From NCBI GenBank assembly GCA_003157575.1, contig PMKA01000311.1, positions 1 to 19,322 on the forward strand: 19,322 bases of DNA, given 5' to 3'. The position numbers were made by a program, and so were the translations under genes. This document shows positions 8,633-15,500 of the stretch, piece by piece. This stretch comes from Opitutia bacterium (GTDB lineage: Bacteria > Verrucomicrobiota > Verrucomicrobiia > Opitutales > Opitutaceae). Numbering within the stretch: position 1 is the first letter of the stretch; every line of letters begins with the position of its first letter. The notes beneath the pieces were generated by a model, which saw only the letters and a program-made list of their open reading frames with translations, made no database searches and was not told the origin of the DNA.

Positions 8633-9523
8633 TCACCCCTGGTATGCAAATGCCGGCACACCGCGCGCCCCTGGTTTCACCCGGAAAAGACATCCGGCAA
8701 GCGGCTGTGCGGCCAGCTGCTCCGCGCTGAGGTAATGCCGCGCTGACGTGAGGTAGAGCGTATCGAGCTCCGGTCCGCCAAAGGCGCAGGAAGTGACGCG
8801 CGCCACGGGCAGACGGATGGTCTGCAGGAGCCCGCCCGTCCGCGGATTCCATTGCGTGACCGCCCAGCCTTCGTACATCGCAACCCACAACATCCCCTCG
8901 GCGTCGATCGTCGAACCGTCGGGACGCCCCATGTCCGCCGGGATCGAGATCACCGTGCGCCGGCTGGCGATCGCGCCCGTGGCATCGTCGTAATCAAAGG
9001 CGTCGACCCGCCGCAACGCGGTGTCGATGAAGTAGAGCGTGCGGCGGTCGAGGCTCCACGCGAGTCCGTTCGATGTGCCCACGTCCCTCAGCATCACCTG
9101 CATCGCGCCATCCGCGTCGAGGCGGTAGAGCCGTCCGAGCGGCCGCGGACCCTTCGTGAGCGCCATCGTACCCGCCCAGAACCGGCCCGACGGGTCGCAC
9201 TTGCCGTCGTTGAACCGGACAAGCGCAGGGTCGTGCCCGGGCGGGGGCGGCAGGAGCTCCATCCGGCCGCTTTCAAGATCGAGCGATGCGAAGCCCTCGT
9301 GCACCGCCAGCATAAGCCCGCCGCGGGCCCGGGGGACCACGGTTCCCACCATCCGCCCCACGTCGATCGCGCGATTTTCGCCGGTGGCCGGATCGTAGGT
9401 GAAAACGCTCTGCCCATCGATGTCGATCCAATGGAGGCGCTGGAGCGGGGCGTTCCAGATCGCGCCCTCGCCAAGCACCGCGCGGACGACGGCCACCGCC
9501 TCAAGCACGTTTTCATCGGCCAT
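8633..9523 (-). CDS. SMP-30/gluconolactonase/LRE-family protein
   Basis: A 296-residue protein from the ATG at 9523; a TTG at 9559 would add 12 residues and is less likely. It fits the six-bladed beta-propeller SMP-30 family, which are metal-dependent lactonases or related hydrolases. Expected metal ligands are present: E19 in LGEGAIW, N152 in GTSNGLAWS and D202 in GRPDGSTIDAEG. Substrate-side R103 and N105 (VRFNDGKCDPSGRFW) match the positions used in human SMP30. No signal peptide is seen, so it is probably cytosolic. A sugar lactone is a reasonable substrate class but the true one cannot be read from sequence. It lies 40 bases downstream of def and 22 bases upstream of the SNF2 gene on the same strand. 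The functional link to those neighbours is unclear. Confidence 0.9.
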   Translation of the reverse strand: MADENVLEAVAVVRAVLGEGAIWNAPLQRLHWIDIDGQSVFTYDPATGENRAIDVGRMVGTVVPRARGGLMLAVHEGFASLDLESGRMELLPPPPGHDPALVRFNDGKCDPSGRFWAGTMALTKGPRPLGRLYRLDADGAMQVMLRDVGTSNGLAWSLDRRTLYFIDTALRRVDAFDYDDATGAIASRRTVISIPADMGRPDGSTIDAEGMLWVAMYEGWAVTQWNPRTGGLLQTIRLPVARVTSCAFGGPELDTLYLTSARHYLSAEQLAAQPLAGCLFRVKPGARGVPAFAYQG

Positions 9524-9563
9524 GGCAAAAGAACGTTGCCCGGCGCCGGGGCGACGCAATCTC

Positions 9564-10133
9564 CTATTTCGCCTTCCTCGCCTCGCGAGTCTGCTTTTTC
9601 AGCGCCTTCAGGGCGGGATCGAGCCTCGTCAGGGTCTTCTTGTCCATGCGGTCGATGAAAAGAACCCCGTTGAGGTGATCCACCTCGTGCTGGACGCAGC
9701 GGGAAAGCAGGCCGGTGCATTCAAGGGCATGCGTGTGACCCTGCACGTCCTGGTAGCGCACCTGGATCTGGTCCGGCCGGACGACGTCGCCCCGGATGTC
9801 GGGAAACGACAGACAGCCCTCCTCGGATTCCGTGGTGGGCTTGGCCTCGGCGGCGACCGAGGGATTCACCAGCGCCATCGGCATGATCAGCTCCTTTGGA
9901 GGCTTCTTTCCGTCGAGACGCCAGGTGTAATCGACCTCCGCCTGCCGCAGGTCGACGACGCAGAGCTGAACGGCCTGTCCGATCTGCTGCGCGGCGAGCC
10001 CGATGCCGCCCGCCGCATGCATCGTTTCGATCATGTTGTCCGTCAGCTGCGCGAGGGCAGCATCGAAGGCGGCGATCTTTTCACCCTTCTTGCGAAGGAC
10101 GGGCTCGTTGTATTGAACAATTTGCAGCAGCAT
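9564..10133 (-). CDS. def: Peptide deformylase
   Basis: A 189-residue enzyme that removes the N-formyl group from new polypeptides. All three family motifs are intact: GIGLAAQQ (residues 43-50), EGCLS (105-109) with metal ligand C107, and HEVDH (149-153) with ligands H149 and H153 and catalytic E150. Length is within the usual 165-200 range, with a slightly long segment around residues 68-85 (YTWRLDGKKPPKELIMPM) before the EGCLS strand and a basic C-terminus. The ATG start gives the expected MLLQIVQYNEPVLR opening. It is the first gene of a minus-strand cluster (def, SMP-30-like, SNF2) and is divergent from the membrane protein gene at 10208. fmt, its common partner, is not in the window. Confidence 0.97.
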   Translation of the reverse strand: MLLQIVQYNEPVLRKKGEKIAAFDAALAQLTDNMIETMHAAGGIGLAAQQIGQAVQLCVVDLRQAEVDYTWRLDGKKPPKELIMPMALVNPSVAAEAKPTTESEEGCLSFPDIRGDVVRPDQIQVRYQDVQGHTHALECTGLLSRCVQHEVDHLNGVLFIDRMDKKTLTRLDPALKALKKQTREARKAK

Positions 10134-10207
10134 GGGTCGATGACATCACAAAAGTGCTGCCGGACTTCGACTCCGCAATTAAATTGTGGCCTTTTCAAAG
10201 TCCGCCA
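10134..10207. promoter_or_regulatory. Divergent promoter region between def and a membrane protein gene
   Basis: This 74-base gap separates two divergently transcribed genes, so it should hold both promoters. Its middle is AT-rich (CAATTAAATTGTGGCC) compared with the surroundings. I could not place convincing -35/-10 pairs. GGTCGAT at 10136-10142 is mirrored by ATCGACC at 10216-10222, so each gene carries ATCGACC just upstream of an ATG. Confidence 0.4.
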
Positions 10208-11917
10208 ATGTCCCAATCGACCATGAACGATCCTGTGCCGCCAGCCGCCGGGCCGCCCCCGGGCACCTCCCTTGCGCTGATTCTGGCCGGGGTGATCCTC
10301 CTTATGGGATCGTGGACGCTGCCGGTGAACCTGAAGTCGCTCAGCCCGGTGCTCCTGCAGGAGGCCGGTCGCGACACGCCATCGCTCACGGACTTTGGCC
10401 TGCAGCTCGTCGAATCGGAGAAACCCGGCCCCGCAGAAATGGTCCTCGCAGCCGCCCGGCAGGTCGGCGACCCGGGCGTTGCACGACTGGAGAACGCGCT
10501 GACCGCGTTTGGCGCGCGGCAGCGGGAATTCGTGGCCTGGGGCGGCTGGGATCCGTTTCTCGACCCGCTGTTCAATCTCAAGGAAAACACCGGCCGGACC
10601 GGGAGCACGCCGGTCCTCGAGTTCTTCATCACCGGGGAGGCGCGCGATTCGTTGCACCGCTATCTGGCGAAATCGCGCTCGCCGGGCGTCCAGGCCGTGA
10701 TGCAGACCCGGGACATCACCGGGATGGCGCGCTTCGTGCCGGCAAGCCTTCCCGGCGGGCAGGCCCTCGATTCCGTGATCCTCCTCACCGCGTTGCTCTA
10801 TCAGGGCGAACACCTGTCGCCGTCGCTTCAGCGCGAGATCAAGCGGCTCGCCGACGACGCGGTCCGGACGAACCACCTGGGCGACCTTGAATGGACCTTC
10901 CTCGACCTGCTGGCCCTGAGCCGCCGTCTCAACTGGATCCAGCTCTGCGAACTTCTCCGCATGACCAACGACACCCGGACGGTCAACGGGTTCGCACACC
11001 TGGCGCAGGTAGCGCCCGACCAGCTGCCGCTTCTCTATTCCGCCGCCCTTTTCACCGGATCGGCCGACAGCGTCGAGCGGTATCTTCTCGCCTATGGCAA
11101 GGCCGGCGCCGACGACCTCCGTCTCGCGCTGGGGCTCGGACAAGGGGCCGTCGAACAGTTGCTGCTCCGGCAGGTGCCGGTCAACCGGGGAATGACCGCT
11201 CCGCTCCATTTCACAGGAGCGTTTCCGCTGCTGCACCCGAGGCTCGCCCTCCTGGCAAAGTATGTCGGCTATCTGCTGGGCGCCTTTCTGCTTCTTCGCG
11301 GACTCGACCGGTGGCTGTTCGCCCCGCTGCGGCGGGCCGCGCGCAGGGCCGGGGACGCGAAGATGCTTCCGCGCGTGCAGAGCGGCGCCTTCGCGGTGCT
11401 CATCGCCTTCGTCATCGTCATCACGACCGAGCCTTTTCTCCTCCGCGCCGCGCCGCCCTCGGAATACCGGGTCAGGCTCGTCATCCCGGTTCTGGCCAAC
11501 GCCGCCGCGCCCGCTCCAACACCTTCAACATCGACTCCCCCCACCATGGACAAATCCACCATCATCTCCATCGGCGTCTTCGCACTGTTCCAGATCGTGA
11601 CCTACATGGTCTGCCTGATGAAAATCGCCGAGATCGACCGGCAGGACCTCACGCCCGCGCTCAAGCTGCGCCTCATGGAAAACGAGGAGAACCTTTTTGA
11701 CAGCGGCCTCTACGTCGGCATGACGGGCACCGCCACCGCTCTCGTCCTGCAGGTGGTGGGAGTGATCGAGCCCAACCTGCTCGCCGCCTACTCCTCCAAT
11801 CTGTTCGGCATCGTCTGCGTGGCCTTCGTCAAGATCCGCCACGTGCGGACCTACAAACGCCAGCTCATCCTCGCCGCCCAGCGGATCGCCGCCCCGGCCG
11901 CGCCGGTCGCGTCATGA
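10208..11917 (+). CDS. Multi-pass membrane protein of unknown family
   Basis: About 569 residues from the ATG at 10208; a second in-frame ATG at 10223 is equally possible. I do not recognise the family. Segment 1 (residues 21-40, LALILAGVILLMGSW) is followed by a roughly 300-residue soluble, mostly helical region rich in Leu and Arg. Hydrophobic segments then lie near 351-372, 394-414, 451-473, 501-521 and 526-545. Between segments 3 and 4 is a Pro/Ala/Thr linker (APAPTPSTSTPPT) followed by a Met codon at 11546 (MDKSTIISIGVF). This could mark a fusion of two formerly separate membrane proteins. The stop overlaps the next start by ATGA, implying translational coupling with the coiled-coil protein downstream. 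The function cannot be inferred; the layout suggests an envelope complex. Confidence 0.8.
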   Translation: MSQSTMNDPVPPAAGPPPGTSLALILAGVILLMGSWTLPVNLKSLSPVLLQEAGRDTPSLTDFGLQLVESEKPGPAEMVLAAARQVGDPGVARLENALTAFGARQREFVAWGGWDPFLDPLFNLKENTGRTGSTPVLEFFITGEARDSLHRYLAKSRSPGVQAVMQTRDITGMARFVPASLPGGQALDSVILLTALLYQGEHLSPSLQREIKRLADDAVRTNHLGDLEWTFLDLLALSRRLNWIQLCELLRMTNDTRTVNGFAHLAQVAPDQLPLLYSAALFTGSADSVERYLLAYGKAGADDLRLALGLGQGAVEQLLLRQVPVNRGMTAPLHFTGAFPLLHPRLALLAKYVGYLLGAFLLLRGLDRWLFAPLRRAARRAGDAKMLPRVQSGAFAVLIAFVIVITTEPFLLRAAPPSEYRVRLVIPVLANAAAPAPTPSTSTPPTMDKSTIISIGVFALFQIVTYMVCLMKIAEIDRQDLTPALKLRLMENEENLFDSGLYVGMTGTATALVLQVVGVIEPNLLAAYSSNLFGIVCVAFVKIRHVRTYKRQLILAAQRIAAPAAPVAS

Positions 11918-13320
11918 ACAAGACGCTCCTGCTGATCATCGTCGATTTCCTCTTCCTGAACCTCATCGCGCTCACGCGTTGGGAGAAGGCGGAGCCGTCC
12001 CGTCCGCAGCAGCTTCCGGTGCCGGAGATGGCCGGAAAGCCCGGCAAACTGCCGCCGCGCGACCAGGACCTCGTCGAGGTCATGCGCCTTTCGCTCGCCG
12101 ACGAGCAGAAGTCCCGTGAACAGACCTCCTCACAGCTTCAAGCGGCGCAGGCCGAGGTCCAGACGAAGGAGCAGGATCTCTCCCGGCTCCAGACCGCCCG
12201 GGTGCAGCTCGAGTCGTCGCTCGCCGGCACGCAGCAGAGCGTCCGCGACTTGAACGAACGGGTCGCCGCGGCCGCGCAGGAGCGGGACATGACTAAGGAG
12301 CGCCTCGCGAAGATCCAGCGACAGTTTGAGGACAAGCAGTCCGAGGCCGACCGCCAGAAACAGCAGCTCGCGGCCCTGGCGCAGCAGCAGAGCGACGCCC
12401 AGCAGCGCATCGAGGGCCTCAATGTCGCGGTCAGGGTCGCCGAACAGGAGAAGGCGCTCCTGCGCTCGAGCCTCGACGAGGCCAGACGAGAGGTGGAGAA
12501 CGAGCGTCTGGAGCGGCAGAAGGTGATGGCGCAGACCGGCCAGCTGGCTGAGGGCGTGGGACAGCTCGCGAAGAAATCCGGCGAGATCGCCCAGGAGATC
12601 CGCTCCAACCAGCCGATCAACGCCAACACCCTGTTCAACGATTTTCTCAACAACCGCGTGTCCGCCACCTTCTCCGCCTACCGGAAGGTTCTCATCGGAT
12701 CGGGCAACCACGTGAAGGACACCCGGACGGTGCTGGTGACGGACGGCAAGGCCGTTTACGCCTTGCTGCACGCGAACGAGACGCCGTTCCCCGTGAGCGC
12801 GACCGCGGAACCTCCCGACGACTGGGAGCGGATCACCGGGGAGTTCGGCCGGCCGCCCGTCATGGCGCCGGTCGGCGTGTTCCAGTTTCTCGCCCTCGAC
12901 CCGCGGTTGATCGTGATCCCCGTGGACGAAGAGCTCGCGGCGCGCATGGGCGTGAAGGTGTACAGGACCGCCGCCGAGCCGTTCAAATTTCCCGACGCGG
13001 TCCTTGTCAGCCGGGGCGGCGCCGGCTACGGCGAGGTTCCTTTCAAGGTCGATCCGCAGACGCCCCAATACGTCCGGATGGACAACCGGATCATCAAGCA
13101 CCTGATCGGCGAATTCACGCCGACCGCCGGAGACTTGGTGTTCTCGAAAACCGGTGATCTGATCGGGATGATGGTCAACAGCGACTATTGCGCCGTGGTC
13201 GACAGTTTTCTTCATACCCGGACGATCACGACGGGCGAAGACACCCTCGATCAGCATACCGGCAGCATCCTCGCCGAGAGAAATTCCCGTCTGCTGCGGC
13301 TGCCCTCCCGCCTGCAGTAG
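11914..13320 (+). CDS. Membrane-anchored coiled-coil protein with a possible inactive trypsin-like domain
   Basis: A 468-residue protein. An N-terminal anchor (residues 3-20, KTLLLIIVDFLFLNLIAL) precedes a Gln/Glu/Lys/Arg-rich heptad region from about residue 45 to 225, a long coiled coil. The final 220 residues are globular. They end with FTPTAGDLVFSKTGDLIGMM (around 401-420), which resembles the segment around the active-site serine of trypsin-like proteases (GNSGGPVF...G.viGi), but the Ser is replaced (TAGD, 404-407) and no clear His/Asp pair is seen. A catalytically dead protease-fold domain is therefore an inference, not a firm call. Translation probably couples to the membrane protein upstream through the 4-base overlap. 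The likely location is the cytoplasmic membrane with a large soluble part; the side facing out is undetermined. Confidence 0.8.
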   Translation: MNKTLLLIIVDFLFLNLIALTRWEKAEPSRPQQLPVPEMAGKPGKLPPRDQDLVEVMRLSLADEQKSREQTSSQLQAAQAEVQTKEQDLSRLQTARVQLESSLAGTQQSVRDLNERVAAAAQERDMTKERLAKIQRQFEDKQSEADRQKQQLAALAQQQSDAQQRIEGLNVAVRVAEQEKALLRSSLDEARREVENERLERQKVMAQTGQLAEGVGQLAKKSGEIAQEIRSNQPINANTLFNDFLNNRVSATFSAYRKVLIGSGNHVKDTRTVLVTDGKAVYALLHANETPFPVSATAEPPDDWERITGEFGRPPVMAPVGVFQFLALDPRLIVIPVDEELAARMGVKVYRTAAEPFKFPDAVLVSRGGAGYGEVPFKVDPQTPQYVRMDNRIIKHLIGEFTPTAGDLVFSKTGDLIGMMVNSDYCAVVDSFLHTRTITTGEDTLDQHTGSILAERNSRLLRLPSRLQ

Positions 13321-13514
13321 CGGCCTGCGCAGCTGCGGCGCTGGAGCATGTGTTTCCTTTTCCCGGCAGTTCTCTGCGAAAGCAAAATTTCGACGTCTGG
13401 ATGCAAACCAATTGCCATGCCGCCAACGAGTTAAAAAACTAATTAGATCCCTTCCAGCATTGCCAACTGATATGAAAACTACAAATTGACCACAGGTTTC
13501 CGTTCACCCCAATT
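13321..13514 (+). promoter_or_regulatory. AT-rich intergenic region, probable promoter of the Sel1/coiled-coil gene
   Basis: The 194 bases include a 10-base palindrome CGCAGCTGCG (13328-13337) soon after the upstream stop, then an unusually AT-rich stretch (13430-13515). TTGCCA at 13460-13465, 17 bases, then AAATTG at 13483-13488 is a weak sigma-70-like candidate 26 bases before the start codon. The -10 match is poor. Confidence 0.25.
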
Positions 13515-14531
13515 ATGAAAAGAGGATTCCCTGGCTTTGTTCTGGCCGTGGCATGCTTGAGTTTCGCCGTTTCTCTGTCTCCAGGGCTCAAGGCCGAGGA
13601 CGCCGATCTGGCGCAGCTTCGCGCAAAGGCCGAGAAGGGAAACGTCCTCGCCCAATATAATCTCGGGCTCGCCTATGCCGAAGGACGGGGGGTTCCGATG
13701 GATCTGGTCGAAGCCTACGTCTGGCTGCGCCTCGCCTCGGAAAACGGAGGCACGGGCACCGCGCTCAGTTCGGTGATCCATCAGATGTCAATCGGGCAGA
13801 TCGCCGCGGGGCGACTGCGCCTGGATGAGCGGCGGCAGGCCACGCCGGGCCTCGTCGGCGATCACCGGGCCGCATCGTCTGCAGGCGCTCCTCCCAATCC
13901 GCCCGCGGCCCCGCCCCCGGCTCCGACCGAAGACCGCTTCGCTTTGATGCAGGAGGAAATCTCGAATCTCCGGGTTGATAACGCCCGGCTGACACAGCAG
14001 CTTGCCTCTCTTCAGGGCAGCCAGGCCAAGCCCGCTGCCTCCGCCGCTTCGCTGGAAGTTCAGAAGAGGCTGGCCGGTCGGGAGGCCGAATTGGAGGCTG
14101 CCCGCAAGGAACTGGAGGCGATGAAGAGCCGCCAGGATGAGGTGGAACGCGACTTGCGGGATCAGCTGGCAAAAGCGCAGGCGGAAAATCAATCCCTGGC
14201 CGCGGCCATGCAGCGCCTCAAAGGCCAGGAACGCACCGGCACGGAGCTCTCCGGGCAGCTTGCGGAAGCTCAGTCGACGATCGAACAATTGAAGAAGGAA
14301 AATGCCGGGCTCCAGGCGCAGCGCGCAGCGCTTGCAGACCAGCCAGCCGCGGCGCCTTCCGTTCCAGCCGCAGCCCCGGCCGGCACAAGCGACGCCGATG
14401 AACTGGCCCGCTTGAAGGACGATCTCAAACGCGCCAACTCGAAGGTGGAGATGACCGTGCGCAGCTTCACTCTCCTTCAGCAGGAGAACGAGCGGCTCAA
14501 GGCCCAGCTCGCCCAGGCCAGGACGCCGTAG
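13515..14531 (+). CDS. Exported protein with one Sel1-like repeat and a coiled coil
   Basis: A 338-residue protein with a clear signal peptide (residues 1-27, FVLAVACLSFAVSLSPGLKA). Residues about 31-75 (LAQLRAKAEKGNVLAQYNLG, then LAYAEGRGVPMDLVEAYVWL) form one Sel1/TPR-like repeat, the consensus of alternating Ala/Gly and Tyr positions being easy to see. Sel1 repeats usually occur in arrays and mediate protein contacts, so a single copy is unusual. A Pro-rich linker (APPNPPAAPPPAP) separates it from a helical, Glu/Gln/Leu-rich coiled coil from about residue 140 to the end, broken by an Ala/Pro stretch near 275-290. It stands alone with its own promoter-like gap. The product is probably periplasmic and acts as a scaffold or partner-binding protein. 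Function not known. Confidence 0.85.
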   Translation: MKRGFPGFVLAVACLSFAVSLSPGLKAEDADLAQLRAKAEKGNVLAQYNLGLAYAEGRGVPMDLVEAYVWLRLASENGGTGTALSSVIHQMSIGQIAAGRLRLDERRQATPGLVGDHRAASSAGAPPNPPAAPPPAPTEDRFALMQEEISNLRVDNARLTQQLASLQGSQAKPAASAASLEVQKRLAGREAELEAARKELEAMKSRQDEVERDLRDQLAKAQAENQSLAAAMQRLKGQERTGTELSGQLAEAQSTIEQLKKENAGLQAQRAALADQPAAAPSVPAAAPAGTSDADELARLKDDLKRANSKVEMTVRSFTLLQQENERLKAQLAQARTP

Positions 14532-14568
14532 GAGCGTTTTGGACTACGTTCGCCTATTGTCTGGAGAG

Positions 14569-14606
14569 GCGACGCCCTCGTCGTGTGAGGTTCCAGAAAA
14601 CACGAC
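14569..14606. terminator. Alternative hairpins after the Sel1/coiled-coil gene
   Basis: CGACG-CCCT-CGTCG (14570-14583) and GTCGTGT (14580-14586) paired with ACACGAC (14600-14606) are mutually exclusive stems about 40 bases past the stop codon. GCGACGCCCTCG here (14569-14580) also occurs inverted at 6130-6141 in another gap. It may be a terminator or a small dispersed repeat; no T-run is present. Confidence 0.3.
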
Positions 14607-14707
14607 AGGGTTCGCGCCTTCGGGAATCGGCAGATGCACCCGCGATCCTCCCCGGCGCAATTTCGCGCTGGTGCGGAGTGCGATCGTCTGGAATCCTATG
14701 ATCCTTT

Positions 14708-15394
14708 ATGCCCGCTGAAACCGCTCTTCGCGAACCACCCTGGAAGGCCGGCCTTCGCGGTGCGCGCGCCAACATCCTGCCAGGCTTCGTGCTCCAGATC
14801 GTCGCGCTCGTCGTCGTTCTCGCCTACTACTATCACGCTCCGACGCGGGCGGCCTTCGAACGGCTGACGGCCTTCCGTGCGCACACAGGCTTTGCGTTTG
14901 GCATGGTCTCGACCGCGCTCTTTGGCGGACTCCTGCCGTTCCTTTATGTGCGCTTTAATTCGGCGCCTCGCCGAGAATACGGCTGGCGCCAGGGGTTGCT
15001 GTTGACCGCATTCTGGGGCTACAAAGGACTGGAGGTCGAAGCCTGGTACCGGCTTCTGGCGCGCGTCGTAGGCGAAGGGCACGACGCGACAACCGTCGTC
15101 ATCAAATCGGTCCTGGACCAGGCCGTCTATTGTCCGGTTCTGGCGGTTCCGCTGACGGTTCTGGTCTACAAGTGGGGTGCGGAGGGCTTCAACTTCCGGG
15201 CGGTGGCAGCCGATTTCCGGGCTCCCGGATGGTACGCACGCAGCGCCCTGCCGACGCTCATCGCCAACGCCGGGGTCTGGGTTCCCGCCGTGGCGATCAT
15301 CTATTCGCTTCCCACGCCTTTGCAGCTGCCGCTGCAGAACCTCGTCCTCGTGTTTTTCACTCTGCTGCTGGCTCACCTCAACGCCCGGCATTGA
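14708..15394 (+). CDS. Membrane protein resembling the Mpv17/PMP22 family
   Basis: A 228-residue protein with about four hydrophobic segments (near 24-41, 58-80, 136-158 and 185-224). The C-terminal half resembles eukaryotic Mpv17/PMP22 proteins of mitochondria and peroxisomes. KSVLDQAVYCPVLAVPL carries the D137-Q138 followed by Pro, matching the family LLDQ..FAP motif. GVWVPAVAIIYSLPTPLQLP, with W191 and P193, lines up with the family's W.vWP..q..NF..VP segment and is followed by a final hydrophobic helix and a basic end. The family's role is debated (channel-like). The alignment is by eye from memory, so the assignment is tentative; the family's conserved C-terminal WN is replaced. The ATG start has no strong Shine-Dalgarno. 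It is convergent with lnt. Confidence 0.75.
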   Translation: MPAETALREPPWKAGLRGARANILPGFVLQIVALVVVLAYYYHAPTRAAFERLTAFRAHTGFAFGMVSTALFGGLLPFLYVRFNSAPRREYGWRQGLLLTAFWGYKGLEVEAWYRLLARVVGEGHDATTVVIKSVLDQAVYCPVLAVPLTVLVYKWGAEGFNFRAVAADFRAPGWYARSALPTLIANAGVWVPAVAIIYSLPTPLQLPLQNLVLVFFTLLLAHLNARH

Positions 15395-15399
15395 GTTCA

Positions 15400-15449
15400 G
15401 GCGAACTGCGGATCGACTCGGAAACCCCCTTGCGATCCACCGGTTCGCC
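15400..15449. terminator. Interrupted hairpin between convergent genes
   Basis: GGCGAAC (15400-15406) pairs with GTTCGCC (15443-15449), and GGATCG (15410-15415) with CGATCC (15433-15438), giving 13 pairs with a small internal loop. It begins five bases after the Mpv17-like stop, and the lnt stop comes in from the other side. A terminator serving one or both genes is likely, although no T-run is present. Confidence 0.4.
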
Positions 15450-15500
15450 AGACGGCAGGCTGGATGTCTCCAACCGCCGGAAACCGTTCTGACTGGCGCT

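Noticed and set aside
8611..8661. Upstream extension of the SNF2 helicase (MCRHLHTRGE...)
   Set aside because: It would overlap the end of the SMP-30-like gene and adds nothing conserved; the ATG at 8610 gives a natural MLRVLLPPNL start.
13460..13488. Strong sigma-70 promoter upstream of the Sel1/coiled-coil gene
   Set aside because: TTGCCA with 17-base spacing is plausible, but AAATTG is a poor -10, so it is kept only as a low-confidence note in the regional entry.
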